A stretch of 64,000 nt of DNA from Rhizobium etli_C (GTDB lineage: Bacteria > Pseudomonadota > Alphaproteobacteria > Rhizobiales > Rhizobiaceae), in NCBI RefSeq assembly GCF_014198605.1, contig NZ_JACIHU010000012.1, one strand, 5' to 3'. Positions 25,875 through 34,555 of the stretch are shown here, one piece after another. The notes under the pieces are model-generated. The model did not search any database. It had not been told where the DNA came from and worked only from the letters and a program-made list of their open reading frames with translations. A program made the position numbers and the translations under genes. The number at the start of each line of letters is the position of its first letter. Within the stretch, counting starts at the first letter, position 1.

Positions 25875-25891
25875 TATCATAAATTATGATA
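25875..25891. promoter_or_regulatory. 17-bp palindrome in the promoter of the ArsR-like regulator
   Basis: TATCATAAATTATGATA is a perfect odd palindrome (8-bp arms about a central A) 34 bases upstream of the regulator start. It is AT-rich and overlaps the probable promoter, so it is a good autoregulatory operator candidate. The core recurs in weaker form before abfA. Confidence 0.6.
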
Positions 25892-26002
25892 CAGCAAGTG
25901 GGTTCTTAGGCGCCAAGTATTGAGATACGCAATGAAGCTGTGTGGGTATGAGTGCACCATCTCGTCTCCTCCGGGGCGGCAAACGCCTTCCGGGAAAAGA
26001 GC

Positions 26003-26477
26003 CTAAACCTTGCCCAGATGCTTCGGCCAGAATTCCTGGTGGACTTCGGCGGCTTCGTCTTCGAGGTTCGTCGGGCCAACCACAGTGACGACACGCGCGC
26101 CGGTCTGCAACACCGCCCGGCTGGGCACGTTCAACCCGATCCCGGCGATCTCGCCGAGCCGCGTTTCGGAGCACGCAAACACCATACGCCCCGATACCCG
26201 ACCAGTAGATCGCCCCGGAGCACATCGCGCACGGTTCGGTGCTGGTATAGAGCGTGCAGTCAGCGAGAAAGTCAGTCTCGTAATGCTGCGCCGCAAGTTT
26301 AACCAGGTTCATCTCGGCGTGGTTTGTCATGTCGTGGCCGGTGAAGACGCTGTTTTCGGCGCGCAGGATGACTTCGCCGTCCTTCACCAGCACCGAGCCG
26401 AACGGTTCGTCGCCGTTTGCCATCGCGGATTTCGAGAGCGCAATCGCCTCACGCAGAAACGGCTCGTGATTTTCCAT
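26003..26477 (-). pseudogene. Nucleoside/guanine deaminase, +1 frameshift
   Basis: From ATG 26477 the protein is a cytidine/deoxycytidylate-type deaminase: ANGDEPFGSVLVKDG, the zinc site HAEMNLV, and TSTEPCAMCSGAIYWSGIG with PCxxC. Right after this the frame breaks. The correct continuation (RMVFACSETRLGEIAG, then a C-terminus ending EFWPKHLGKV) lies one base over. The fault maps to a run of four C on the plus strand (26190-26193); three would restore a 157-residue protein. Zinc-binding residues are intact. Either a recent mutation, a slippery site or an assembly error. Confidence 0.75.
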
Positions 26478-26628
26478 GAGAATTCCCCAAGAGTTAAAGC
26501 GGGATGATCTTCCCTCGGATCGGACGGATTTCCAAGGGCTGCAGACCAGATTCACGGTCGGTGATCTGCATCGGTTCTGATCAATGAGTCCTGAGCCGAT
26601 CGAAGCAGCAAGGAGGCGGCCGGAGAAG

Positions 26629-26652
26629 CGGCCCCGGCGCTGATCGGGGCCG
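26629..26652 (-). terminator. Hairpin downstream of pcaR
   Basis: Eight-base arms CGGCCCCG / CGGGGCCG with an 8-base loop lie 21 bases beyond the pcaR stop on the minus strand. It is a strong GC stem without a clear T tract; probable transcription end for pcaR. Confidence 0.55.
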
Positions 26653-26672
26653 TTTCGCGATCGAGCTTATCT

Positions 26673-27431
26673 TTACCGGCGCAGCAGCGGCCGCAAGGCG
26701 GCCTGCGTTTCCTTCAGCAATGGCAGATAGCGCTCCTTCATCTCGGCGGCCGGGACGAGGGCGGCGGGGGCGCCGATATTGATCGCCGCGACCGTTTCGC
26801 CGCGGTCGTTTTCAACGGGCACGGCGATCGAGCAGAGGCCGATCTCGAGCTCCTGGTCGATGACGGCGTAACCTTCGGCGCGCACCCGGCGGAATTCTTG
26901 AATGAGCTGCTCCGGATCGGTCTTGGTCTTTGCGGTGTTCTGCCTGAGCTCGCTCCTGGCAAGGATGGCGCGCGCCTCGCTTTCTGCCAGAGCGGCCAGC
27001 AGCACCCGGCCCATCGAGGCGCAATAGGCGGGCAGGCGGCTGCCCGGGGTGAGGTTGATCGACATGACGCGGCGCTGCGAGGCACGGGCGATATAAACGA
27101 TCTCGGTGCCGTCGAGCACCGAGGCCGAGGCGCTCTGGCCGGCTTTTTCCGAGAGATGGTCGAGATGCGGCTGCAGGAGCGCCGGCAGCGGGGTGGCGGC
27201 GAGATAGGCATGGCCGAGCCTGAGAATCTTCGGCGTCAGGGTGAAGAACTTGCCGTCGTAATCGGCATAACCGAGCTCGGCGAGCGTCAGCAGCGAACGG
27301 CGCACGGTGGCGCGGTCGAGCTCGGTCAGCTTCGAGGCCTCGGCGATCGACAGCCGCTGCCGCGTCTCGCCGAAGGCCTCGATGACTTTCAGGCCGCGGG
27401 CAAAGCCGCTGACGAAATCGGTTTCGCGCAT
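26673..27431 (-). CDS. pcaR: IclR-family regulator PcaR
   Basis: 252 residues from ATG 27431, beginning RETDFVSGFARGLKVIEAFG as in PcaR/PcaU proteins. The winged helix is LSIAEASKLTELDRATVRRS, and the effector domain contains ASQRRVMSINLTPGSRLPAY and EGYAVIDQELEIGLCSIAVP, both typical of IclR. It is divergent from pcaIJF. In relatives PcaR responds to beta-ketoadipate and activates the pca genes. An inverted repeat in the shared intergenic region is a likely binding site. Confidence 0.9.
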   Translation of the reverse strand: MRETDFVSGFARGLKVIEAFGETRQRLSIAEASKLTELDRATVRRSLLTLAELGYADYDGKFFTLTPKILRLGHAYLAATPLPALLQPHLDHLSEKAGQSASASVLDGTEIVYIARASQRRVMSINLTPGSRLPAYCASMGRVLLAALAESEARAILARSELRQNTAKTKTDPEQLIQEFRRVRAEGYAVIDQELEIGLCSIAVPVENDRGETVAAINIGAPAALVPAAEMKERYLPLLKETQAALRPLLRR

Positions 27432-27456
27432 GTTGAGTCTCCACTCGGTTTGTTTC

Positions 27457-27499
27457 ATTTTGTGCGATATACGAACAAATGTCAAATAGCGCACAAAAT
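27457..27499. promoter_or_regulatory. Inverted repeat between pcaR and pcaI
   Basis: Perfect 10-bp arms ATTTTGTGCG (27457) and CGCACAAAAT (27490) are separated by 23 bases in the divergent promoter region. Two well-spaced half sites fit an IclR-type regulator that binds as a dimer of dimers. Between the arms lies another AT-rich stretch (GATATACGAAC). Confidence 0.7.
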
Positions 27500-27560
27500 C
27501 TCTTGCCCCGGCGGCGGCCGCGTCTTATCCCTGATGCCAGGACGGTCGGAGGAGATCCCA

Positions 27561-28268
27561 ATGGACAAGACAGTCGCGAGCACGGCAGAGGCCGTCTCCG
27601 AGATCGGCGACGGTGCGACCGTCATGATCGGTGGTTTCGGCGGCTCCGGCGCGCCGATCGAACTCATCCATGCCTTGATCGACAAGGCTCCAAAAAACTT
27701 GACTGTCATCAACAACAATGCCGGCAACGGCCGCATCGGCATCGCTGCAATGATTGATGCCGGCCTGGTCCGGAAAATGATCTGCTCGTTCCCGCGCTCG
27801 TCGGACCCGCGCGCCTTCACCGAAAAATATCTGGCCGGCGAGATCGAGCTGGAACTGGTGCCGCAGGGAACGCTTGCCGAACGCATCCGCGCCGGCGGCG
27901 CCGGCATCCCGGCTTTCTACACGCCGACGGCCTATGGCACCGAGCTCGCCGAGGGCAAGGTCATCGCCGAATTCGACGGCCGCCATTATGTGCAGGAGCG
28001 CTGGCTGAAGGCCGATTTCGCCATCGTCAAGGCGGCGGTCGGCGATTTCCATGGCAACCTCACCTACAACAAGGCCGGCCGCAACTTCAATCCGCTGATG
28101 TGCATGGCCGCGGCCAAGACGATCGTCCAGGTCTCATCGATCTTGCCGGCCGGCGGCATCGATCCCGAGCACGTGGTGACACCCGGCATCTTCGTCGACC
28201 GCGTCGTCGCCGTTCCCCATCCGCAGCAGGAAGAAGAGCTCATCCGAGCCGGAGTGGCCTACGTATGA
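27561..28268 (+). CDS. pcaI: 3-oxoadipate CoA-transferase subunit A
   Basis: 235 residues with start ATG 27561 and a GGAGGAG site. CoA-transferase subunit A features: DGATVMIGGFGGSGAPIELI (the GGFxxxGxP CoA loop), NLTVINNNAGNGRIG, and IPAFYTPTAYGTELAEGK. With PcaJ it transfers CoA from succinyl-CoA to beta-ketoadipate, the penultimate step of protocatechuate/catechol breakdown. The stop overlaps the pcaJ start by 4 bases. Confidence 0.93.
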   Translation: MDKTVASTAEAVSEIGDGATVMIGGFGGSGAPIELIHALIDKAPKNLTVINNNAGNGRIGIAAMIDAGLVRKMICSFPRSSDPRAFTEKYLAGEIELELVPQGTLAERIRAGGAGIPAFYTPTAYGTELAEGKVIAEFDGRHYVQERWLKADFAIVKAAVGDFHGNLTYNKAGRNFNPLMCMAAAKTIVQVSSILPAGGIDPEHVVTPGIFVDRVVAVPHPQQEEELIRAGVAYV

Positions 28269-28954
28269 CCGCCGATATCAGAGAAGACATCAAGCTCTCC
28301 AATGCGCAGATCGCCTGGCGCGCCGCCCAGGACATTGCCGACGGCGCCTATGTGAACCTCGGCATCGGTTTTCCCGAAATGGTCGCCCGCTACCAGCCGC
28401 CCGGCCGCCAGGCGATCTTTCATACGGAAAACGGCATCCTGAATTTCGGCGAGCCGCCGGCCGAGGGTGAAGAAGACTGGGATCTGATCAATGCCGGCAA
28501 GAAGGCGGTGACGTTGAAGCCGGGTGCAGCCTTCTTCCATCATGCCGACAGCTTCGCCATGGTGCGCGGCGGCCATCTCGACGTCGCGATCCTCGGCGCC
28601 TATCAGGTCGCGCAGAGCGGCGACCTCGCCAACTGGCGAGTGGGCAGCAAAGGCGTGCCGGCCGTCGGCGGCGCCATGGATCTGGTGCACGGCGCCAAGC
28701 AGGTCTGCGTTATCACCGAGCATGTCACCAAGACGGGCGAGCCGAAGCTGGTGGAGAAGTGCACCTTCCCGCTGACCGGCGTCGCCTGCATCACCCGCGT
28801 CTATACCAGCCATGCCGTCATCGACATCGTCGATGGGCGCTTCGTCCTGCGCGAAAAGCTGGCCGCGATGTCGCAGGAGGAATTGCAGGCGATGACCGGT
28901 GCGCCGCTGCATGTCATGGGGCCGGTTGCCGACCTCGTCGTCCCGAAACTCTGA
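28265..28954 (+). CDS. pcaJ: 3-oxoadipate CoA-transferase subunit B
   Basis: 229 residues. The catalytic Glu lies in FHTENGILNFGEPP, the hallmark of subunit B. Other family signatures are YVNLGIGFPEMVARY and GAKQVCVITEHVTKTGEPKL. Together with PcaI it forms the heteromeric transferase. The ATG overlaps the pcaI stop (ATGA), and pcaF begins 9 bases after its stop, so the three genes form one operon. Confidence 0.93.
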   Translation: MTADIREDIKLSNAQIAWRAAQDIADGAYVNLGIGFPEMVARYQPPGRQAIFHTENGILNFGEPPAEGEEDWDLINAGKKAVTLKPGAAFFHHADSFAMVRGGHLDVAILGAYQVAQSGDLANWRVGSKGVPAVGGAMDLVHGAKQVCVITEHVTKTGEPKLVEKCTFPLTGVACITRVYTSHAVIDIVDGRFVLREKLAAMSQEELQAMTGAPLHVMGPVADLVVPKL

Positions 28955-28963
28955 GGAAAAGCC

Positions 28964-30169
28964 ATGCCCGAAGCCTTTATCTGCGACTATGTCAGGACGC
29001 CGATCGGCCGCTTCGCCGGCTCGCTCTCAGGGGTGCGTGCCGACGATCTCGGCGCCATTCCGCTGAAGGCGCTGATGGACCGCAACAGCGCCGTCGACTG
29101 GGAGGCCGTCGAGGATGTGATCTTCGGCTGCGCCAACCAGGCGGGTGAGGACAACCGCAATGTCGCGCGCATGTCGGCGCTGCTCGCCGGCCTGCCGATC
29201 GCCGTCCCGGGCACGACGATCAATCGGCTCTGCGGTTCCGGCATGGATGCGGTGATCACGGCGGCGCGCGCCATCCGCGCCGGCGAGGCCGAGCTCATGA
29301 TCGCAGGCGGCGTCGAAAGCATGTCGCGCGCGCCCTTCGTCATGCCGAAGGCCGAGACGGCATTTTCGCGCGCTGCCGAGATCCACGACACGACGATCGG
29401 CTGGCGCTTCGTCAACCCGCTGATGAAGAAGCAGTACGGCGTCGATTCCATGCCGGAGACCGGCGAGAATGTCGCCGAGGACTATAAGATCAGTCGCGAG
29501 GATCAGGATGCCTTTGCGGTGCGCAGCCAGGCGAAGGCGGCCGCCGCCCAGGCGAGCGGACGGCTGGCGAAGGAGATTACCCCGGTCACCATCCCGCAGC
29601 GCAAGGGCGATCCGGTTATCGTCGACAGAGACGAGCATCCGCGCGCGACGACGATCGAGGCGCTGGCGAAACTTGCCACACCTTTCAAGAAAGAGGGCGG
29701 CACGGTGACAGCGGGCAATGCCTCCGGCGTCAATGACGGCGCGGCCGCACTGATTGTCGCTTCCGAAGCGGCGGCGCGAAAATACGGCCTGACGCCGATC
29801 GCCCGCATCCTCGGCGGCGCCTCCGCCGCCGTTCCGCCGCGGGTGATGGGCGTCGGACCGATCCCGGCCTCGCGCAAACTGATGGCCCGGCTCGGCATGA
29901 CCCAGGAACAGTTCGACGTCATCGAACTCAACGAAGCCTTCGCCAGCCAGGGGCTGGCGGTGCTGCGCGCGCTCGGCATTGCCGATGACGATCAGCGGGT
30001 GAACCGAAATGGCGGCGCGATCGCACTCGGTCATCCGCTTGGCATGTCAGGCGCCCGGATCACCGGCACGGCGGCGTTGGAGCTTCTGGAAACCGGCGGA
30101 AAATATTCGCTGTCGACAATGTGCATCGGCGTCGGGCAGGGGATCGCCGTAGCTTTGCAGAGGGTCTGA
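28964..30169 (+). CDS. pcaF: 3-oxoadipyl-CoA thiolase
   Basis: 401 residues, the standard thiolase length. The acyl-accepting Cys is in TINRLCGSGMDAV, the His motif in NRNGGAIALGHPLGMSGAR and the second Cys in STMCIGVGQGIAVAL. The N-terminus (AFICDYVRTPIGRFAGSLSG) is characteristic of PcaF/PaaE thiolases. It cleaves beta-ketoadipyl-CoA to succinyl-CoA and acetyl-CoA. Last gene of pcaIJF; the ring-cleavage genes of the pathway are not in this window. Confidence 0.93.
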   Translation: MPEAFICDYVRTPIGRFAGSLSGVRADDLGAIPLKALMDRNSAVDWEAVEDVIFGCANQAGEDNRNVARMSALLAGLPIAVPGTTINRLCGSGMDAVITAARAIRAGEAELMIAGGVESMSRAPFVMPKAETAFSRAAEIHDTTIGWRFVNPLMKKQYGVDSMPETGENVAEDYKISREDQDAFAVRSQAKAAAAQASGRLAKEITPVTIPQRKGDPVIVDRDEHPRATTIEALAKLATPFKKEGGTVTAGNASGVNDGAAALIVASEAAARKYGLTPIARILGGASAAVPPRVMGVGPIPASRKLMARLGMTQEQFDVIELNEAFASQGLAVLRALGIADDDQRVNRNGGAIALGHPLGMSGARITGTAALELLETGGKYSLSTMCIGVGQGIAVALQRV

Positions 30170-30282
30170 TGGAAGCAAAACCAGATGTTGGTCCCGGAGG
30201 GCGCCACATCTCCAAAAGGTGCTAGGACGAAAGAGGCAGCGGTAAAGATAGCCTCGTGGGAGAAGGGACGCACCGCAGCGCC

Positions 30283-31218
30283 TCAGCCGTCGAACATTTT
30301 TTCTTGACGCTGGCGTAATGCGTTGAACACACTTTCGGGCAGGCCTAATTTCGCATCCTCAGCAAAACGACGGTTTATCGCATCGAAATTTGCATCCGGA
30401 TCGGCCGTGAGCAAGGCGATCTCGTCGAACAGATCGAGTTCCGCGTCTGAAAGCATTGCATTCGGCCCGGGTTGTGCTCCCCAAACGTCCCATGGCAGGA
30501 CTTCGCGGCTGTTGAGAGTGGCGAGATCGCGGATCAAGTTGCCGGCGATGAACCACAGACCACGAAGCTGCGCAAACTCGATGCCGAACAGGTTCGGATC
30601 GAGTTCTCCGCTGCGGCATCTGCGCCAGGCGTCGGAGGCGGTCAAGAACTGGTCGCGCGGAACGTCATGGATGTCGAAGCCGATTCCGAGATTGCGGATG
30701 AAGACTTCGTCCAACTGACTGTCCAGCAGCGCCCAGCGCCCATCGTCCGCTTTCCAGTACTCGCAGACCCAATGATCTTCGAACTTACCTGGATTGAAGT
30801 AGGTGCCGAAGCCACCTCGGCCTCGGGCGGGAACGCCGTGATGGCGAAGGATTGCGATGGAAAGCAACATGTAGTGGCGGCAGATGCCGACCAGACGTTT
30901 CTCGGGCGCACGGGCGACAGAGAGCGGACGATCGTCGAGCGCCAGCATCGCATCAAGGATCTTCTCCATCGGTCGGATATGGCTCTCGGCGCGGCGCGCC
31001 TCGGGAATCTTGTAGCCGTGGAATGGCTTTGCCGCGTGCTCGTAGATCAGCAAAGTCTGCACCGTGCGGGCGACGCCCGCCGGATCGGACGGCAATACAT
31101 CGAAGCGCGCGGAATGGCGGCCGGGAGCGCTAAAGGGAGATTGCTTCGCATAATGTTCGAGCCTGCATGGTTGAGTGCGCTGTGCTCGCAAAAGGGCGGA
31201 AGGGATCGTGGCGTTCAT
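30283..31218 (-). CDS. Transglutaminase-like cysteine protease-fold protein
   Basis: 311 residues from ATG 31218 (GGAG site). The transglutaminase-like triad is visible: Cys in RLVGICRHYMLLSIAILRHH, His in FEDHWVCEYW, Asp in RWALLDSQLDEV. There is no signal peptide, so it is cytoplasmic. Members of this superfamily hydrolyse or rearrange peptide-like bonds; the substrate is unknown. Convergent with pcaF with 113 bases between. The much longer upstream frame is not used: it lacks a ribosome site and its composition changes. Confidence 0.75.
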   Translation of the reverse strand: MNATIPSALLRAQRTQPCRLEHYAKQSPFSAPGRHSARFDVLPSDPAGVARTVQTLLIYEHAAKPFHGYKIPEARRAESHIRPMEKILDAMLALDDRPLSVARAPEKRLVGICRHYMLLSIAILRHHGVPARGRGGFGTYFNPGKFEDHWVCEYWKADDGRWALLDSQLDEVFIRNLGIGFDIHDVPRDQFLTASDAWRRCRSGELDPNLFGIEFAQLRGLWFIAGNLIRDLATLNSREVLPWDVWGAQPGPNAMLSDAELDLFDEIALLTADPDANFDAINRRFAEDAKLGLPESVFNALRQRQEKMFDG

Positions 31219-31477
31219 GACAATCTCCTGCGGTTCGCTGACTGTTCGCCTGTGTTTGCCATCGAATTCGATGTGCCGCTTGATCCTGGTTGCTGCTTCC
31301 TCAGCCTGCTCGGCATGTCCGCCCGCGCCGCTGGCCAGTGGCGCTGTAGCTTGTGAGACGGGCGGCGATAGTCGCTGTCGATAATATGCATTGGCAGAGG
31401 GTCGCGATCGCGCTCGGAAAGGGTTTAAGAGCGCTCGAACCGTTGCGCGCCATGCCAGGCTTCGGTAGAAATCGGGC

Positions 31478-31960
31478 ATGCTGATCCGACCTGCAAACAA
31501 CGACGACCGATATGCCATCTGGAGGATCATCGGCCCGACGATCCGCGCCGGCGAGACCTATGCGCTCGACCGCGATCTCTCCGAAGCCGATGCGCTGGCC
31601 TATTGGATGGGGCCGGACCGCGTGACCTTCGTCGCCGAAGAGGATGGTGTCATCCTCGGCACCTATTATATCAAGGCCAATCAGGCGGGCGGCGGGCGCC
31701 ATGTCTGCAATTGCGGCTACATGACCGATCCCGCCGCAAGCGGCCGGGGTGTCGCCCGCCGCATGCACGAACATTCGCTGGATCATGCCCGCGCCAGGGG
31801 GTTCCGGGCCATGCAGTTCAATTTCGTCGTCAGCAGCAATCGCCGTGCCGTTGAACTCTGGCAATCCCTCGGCTTCGAGATCGTTGGCCGGCTTCCCGGT
31901 GTCTTCCTGCATCCGACCGAAGGTTATGTCGACGCGCTGGTGATGTTCCGCACCCTGTAG
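31478..31960 (+). CDS. GNAT-family N-acetyltransferase
   Basis: 160 residues of the GNAT fold. The N-terminus LIRPANNDDRYAIWRIIGPT is typical, strand 4 reads GRHVCNCGYMTDPAASGRGV, with the acetyl-CoA pyrophosphate loop in the form Q/R-x-x-G-x-G/A replaced by ASGRGVARRM. FRAMQFNFVVSSNRRAVELW, and a C-terminal GFEIVGRLPGVF complete the domain. Substrate unknown; small metabolites are common. It is divergent from the transglutaminase gene. Confidence 0.85.
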   Translation: MLIRPANNDDRYAIWRIIGPTIRAGETYALDRDLSEADALAYWMGPDRVTFVAEEDGVILGTYYIKANQAGGGRHVCNCGYMTDPAASGRGVARRMHEHSLDHARARGFRAMQFNFVVSSNRRAVELWQSLGFEIVGRLPGVFLHPTEGYVDALVMFRTL

Positions 31961-32086
31961 CATCGTACGGAAAAAAGATGTGAGGGTCCTGTCGAAATCG
32001 CAGCGGTTCAAACGTCTTTGATCGTAGGCGAGATGCGGCCGGCCGCATGCCTCGCGATCACTCTGTCGGCAGGGAGGTTGGAAGCC

Positions 32087-33301
32087 ATGAGTGTTCCCTA
32101 TCGTTGGGTCATCGTCGCCGTCGGTGCTTTGATGTCCTGCGTGGCAATCGGCGCGATGTTCTCGCTGGCGATTTTCCAGGAGCCGATCGCGAGCGCGACC
32201 GGCTGGTCGCATGTCGGCATTGCCAGCGCGATGACGCTGAATTTCATCGTCATGGGCTTCGGCGGTTTCCTCTGGGGCGCGGCCAGCGACCGCTTTGGTC
32301 CGCGCATCGTGGTGATGGTCGGAGCCGTGCTGCTCGGTCTGGCATTGGTGCTCGCGAGCCGCGCCGAGACGCTCATAGAATTCCAGCTGACCTACGGCTT
32401 CCTCGTCGGATTGGCGGCGAGCGCCTTCTTCGCGCCGATGATCGCGGCGACCACCGCCTGGTTCGACGTCAACCGCGGGCTTGCCGTATCGCTCGTCTCC
32501 GCCGGCATGGGCGTCGCGCCGATGACGATCTCGCCTTTCGCGCGCTGGCTGATCTCGGCCTATGAGTGGCGCCCCGCCATGCTGATCATCGGTATCGCGA
32601 CCTGGGTGCTGCTGGTGCCGGCCGCCTTGCTTGTCAGGCGCCCGCCTGCCGAGACCGCCGATGCCGGTACCGAATTCGCCGCGGAAGGCGCCCGGCCGCC
32701 GCTGTCGAAAGTCTTCCGCTCGCCGCAATTCATCGTGCTCGGCCTGACCTTCTTTGCCTGTTGTGCGGCCCATTCCGGGCCGATCTTCCACATGGTGAAT
32801 TATGCGACGATTTGCGGCGTCGCCCCGATGGCTGCCGTCAGCATCTACAGCGTCGAGGGCCTGGCCGGTCTCGGCGGCCGGCTGCTCTATGGCAGCCTCG
32901 CCGACCGGATCGGCGTTAAGCCGGTGCTGATCGCCGGCCTCGCGGTACAGGCCGCGGCGCTGGCGACCTACCTCCTGGTCAGCGAGTTGACCCAGTTCTA
33001 TGCGCTCGCCATTGTCTTCGGCAGCGCCTATGGCGGCGTGATGCCGCTCTATGCGGTGCTGGCGCGGGAATATTTCGGCCAGCGCATCATCGGCACCGTT
33101 TTGGGCGCGGCGACGATGCTCTCCAGCCTCGGCATGGCCTTCGGCCCCCTGATCGGCGGCTGGATCTTCGATACCTTCGCCAATTATTCCTGGCTGTTCA
33201 TCGGCTCTGCCATGGTCGGCCTCGGAGCGGCGGCGATCGCGCTGGCCTTCCCGCCGCTGGCCAGCCAGAAGCCGCAGCCGGCCTTGGGTGTGGCTCCTTG
33301 A
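32087..33301 (+). CDS. MFS transporter, monocarboxylate/oxalate-formate type
   Basis: 404 residues with twelve predicted membrane helices. ATG 32087 follows a GGGAGG-rich stretch; the ATG at 32018 is not needed. Helix 1 is VIVAVGALMSCVAIGAMFSL, the loop 2-3 motif appears as GAASDRFGPR, and LLYGSLADRIGVKP is its repeat in the second half. The general pattern matches the OxlT/monocarboxylate branch of the major facilitator superfamily, but the cargo cannot be told. No catabolic gene adjoins it to narrow this. Confidence 0.85.
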   Translation: MSVPYRWVIVAVGALMSCVAIGAMFSLAIFQEPIASATGWSHVGIASAMTLNFIVMGFGGFLWGAASDRFGPRIVVMVGAVLLGLALVLASRAETLIEFQLTYGFLVGLAASAFFAPMIAATTAWFDVNRGLAVSLVSAGMGVAPMTISPFARWLISAYEWRPAMLIIGIATWVLLVPAALLVRRPPAETADAGTEFAAEGARPPLSKVFRSPQFIVLGLTFFACCAAHSGPIFHMVNYATICGVAPMAAVSIYSVEGLAGLGGRLLYGSLADRIGVKPVLIAGLAVQAAALATYLLVSELTQFYALAIVFGSAYGGVMPLYAVLAREYFGQRIIGTVLGAATMLSSLGMAFGPLIGGWIFDTFANYSWLFIGSAMVGLGAAAIALAFPPLASQKPQPALGVAP

Positions 33302-33333
33302 GAGGTTCCATTCCGATCGAGGAGGTCTGCGAG

Positions 33334-33519
33334 ACCAAGACCCTCCCCAACCCCTCCCCACAAGGGGGAGGGGCTACACTGCGGCCCCCGGCAGTGATCA
33401 AAAGGAATGGTCCTGCGGGCTGTTACCGTTCGACGAATTGGTGCGATGGAGGGTTACGTGAAGTGGTGCGGCACGCTAGCCCCTCCCCCTTGTGGGGAGG
33501 GGTTGGGGAGGGGCTTGGT
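33334..33519. repeat. Long inverted repeat, 43-bp arms
   Basis: Arm 33334-33376 and arm 33477-33519 are reverse complements with one mismatch (33340). Each arm contains its own hairpin, CCCCTCCCC facing GGGGAGGGG. About 100 bases separate the arms. The sequence is very C/G-rich and lies in the 360-base gap between the MFS gene and the SDR gene. It fits the small palindromic intergenic elements of rhizobia, and could also act as a terminator for the MFS gene. Confidence 0.8.
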
Positions 33520-33661
33520 TCGGCCCACACCGGCCGGCCATGAGATCCCCTCCAAACAAATCTCCCGCTTTCGTGCATTGCCCTTCGCCGATTTCGGCTG
33601 ATAGACTTCCCCTGTCTGTTTCATCACCTATGTCCTTTGTTTTCGGGAGGCTGTCCTAGCC

Positions 33662-34456
33662 ATGGCAGAACTTGCTCAGTTGCTCGCATCCATCAGACTG
33701 CCGGATCTATCAGGCAAGGCGGTTTTGATCACCGGCGCCTCGACCGGCATCGGGGCGGCGCTCGCCCGGGCCTTTGCGGCGCAAGGCGCCAAGGTCGGCG
33801 TGCATTACAATGCCAGCCGAGAGCCGGCGGAGAAGCTTGGCGAGGAGATCCGGGCTGCCGGCGGCACCGTGCATCTGATCCAGGGCGACGTGTCGCGGGA
33901 AGGCGAGACGGAGCGGGTCGTCGAGGAGACGGCGAAGACCTTCGGTCATCTCGACGGCCTCATCAACAATGCCGGCGGCATGCTGGGGCGCAAGCCGACT
34001 TCGGAATATACCGGCGCGCATTACGCCGCGGTGATGGATCTCAATGCCCGCTCGGTGCTGGCGGCGACGCGGGCGGCCCATCCCTGGCTGAAAAAGCAGG
34101 GCGGCTTCATCATCAACACCACCTCGATCGCCGCCCGCAACGGCGGCGGCAATGGCGCGATCCTCTATGCGGCGTCCAAAGGTTTCGTCTCGACGATCAC
34201 CCGCGGCCATGCCAAGGAATTCGTCGCCGACAGGATCCGCGTCAATGCCGTGGCGCCGGGCGTCATCGCCACTCCCTTCCACGAGCGTTATACCGATGAC
34301 GAGCAGATGGAGCTGCAGCGCAAGTCGATCCCGATGGGTTTCGTCGGCACCTCGGAGGATTGCGTCGGCGCCTATCTCTTTCTCGCCTCGCCGACGCTTT
34401 CAGGTTACATCACCGGGCAGATCATCGAGGTCAATGGCGGTCAGCTGATGCCATAA
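33662..34456 (+). CDS. Short-chain dehydrogenase/reductase
   Basis: 264 residues. Dinucleotide motif TGASTGIGAA near residue 23, NAG motif INNAGGMLG, catalytic Ser region NTTSIAARNGGG and Tyr-Lys in ILYAASKGFVS. The ending SGYITGQIIEVNGGQLM is the standard SDR C-terminus. FabG-like overall; the real substrate is unknown. It stands alone with 100 bases before glgX. A short polar N-terminal extension (LAQLLASIRLPDL) precedes the fold. Confidence 0.85.
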   Translation: MAELAQLLASIRLPDLSGKAVLITGASTGIGAALARAFAAQGAKVGVHYNASREPAEKLGEEIRAAGGTVHLIQGDVSREGETERVVEETAKTFGHLDGLINNAGGMLGRKPTSEYTGAHYAAVMDLNARSVLAATRAAHPWLKKQGGFIINTTSIAARNGGGNGAILYAASKGFVSTITRGHAKEFVADRIRVNAVAPGVIATPFHERYTDDEQMELQRKSIPMGFVGTSEDCVGAYLFLASPTLSGYITGQIIEVNGGQLMP

Positions 34457-34555
34457 GCCATTCTCTCCGGAGGTTGTCTCTTCCTTTTCCCTCGCAAGGG
34501 AACTTTCGAACCGCCGTCACGTTTCCCGCTTGGCCATATTTTCAAGCGGGGCACC

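Noticed and set aside
31301..33361. 686-codon minus-strand frame
   Set aside because: Antisense to the GNAT and MFS genes; composition (His, Asp, Arg, Gly) is typical of shadow frames.
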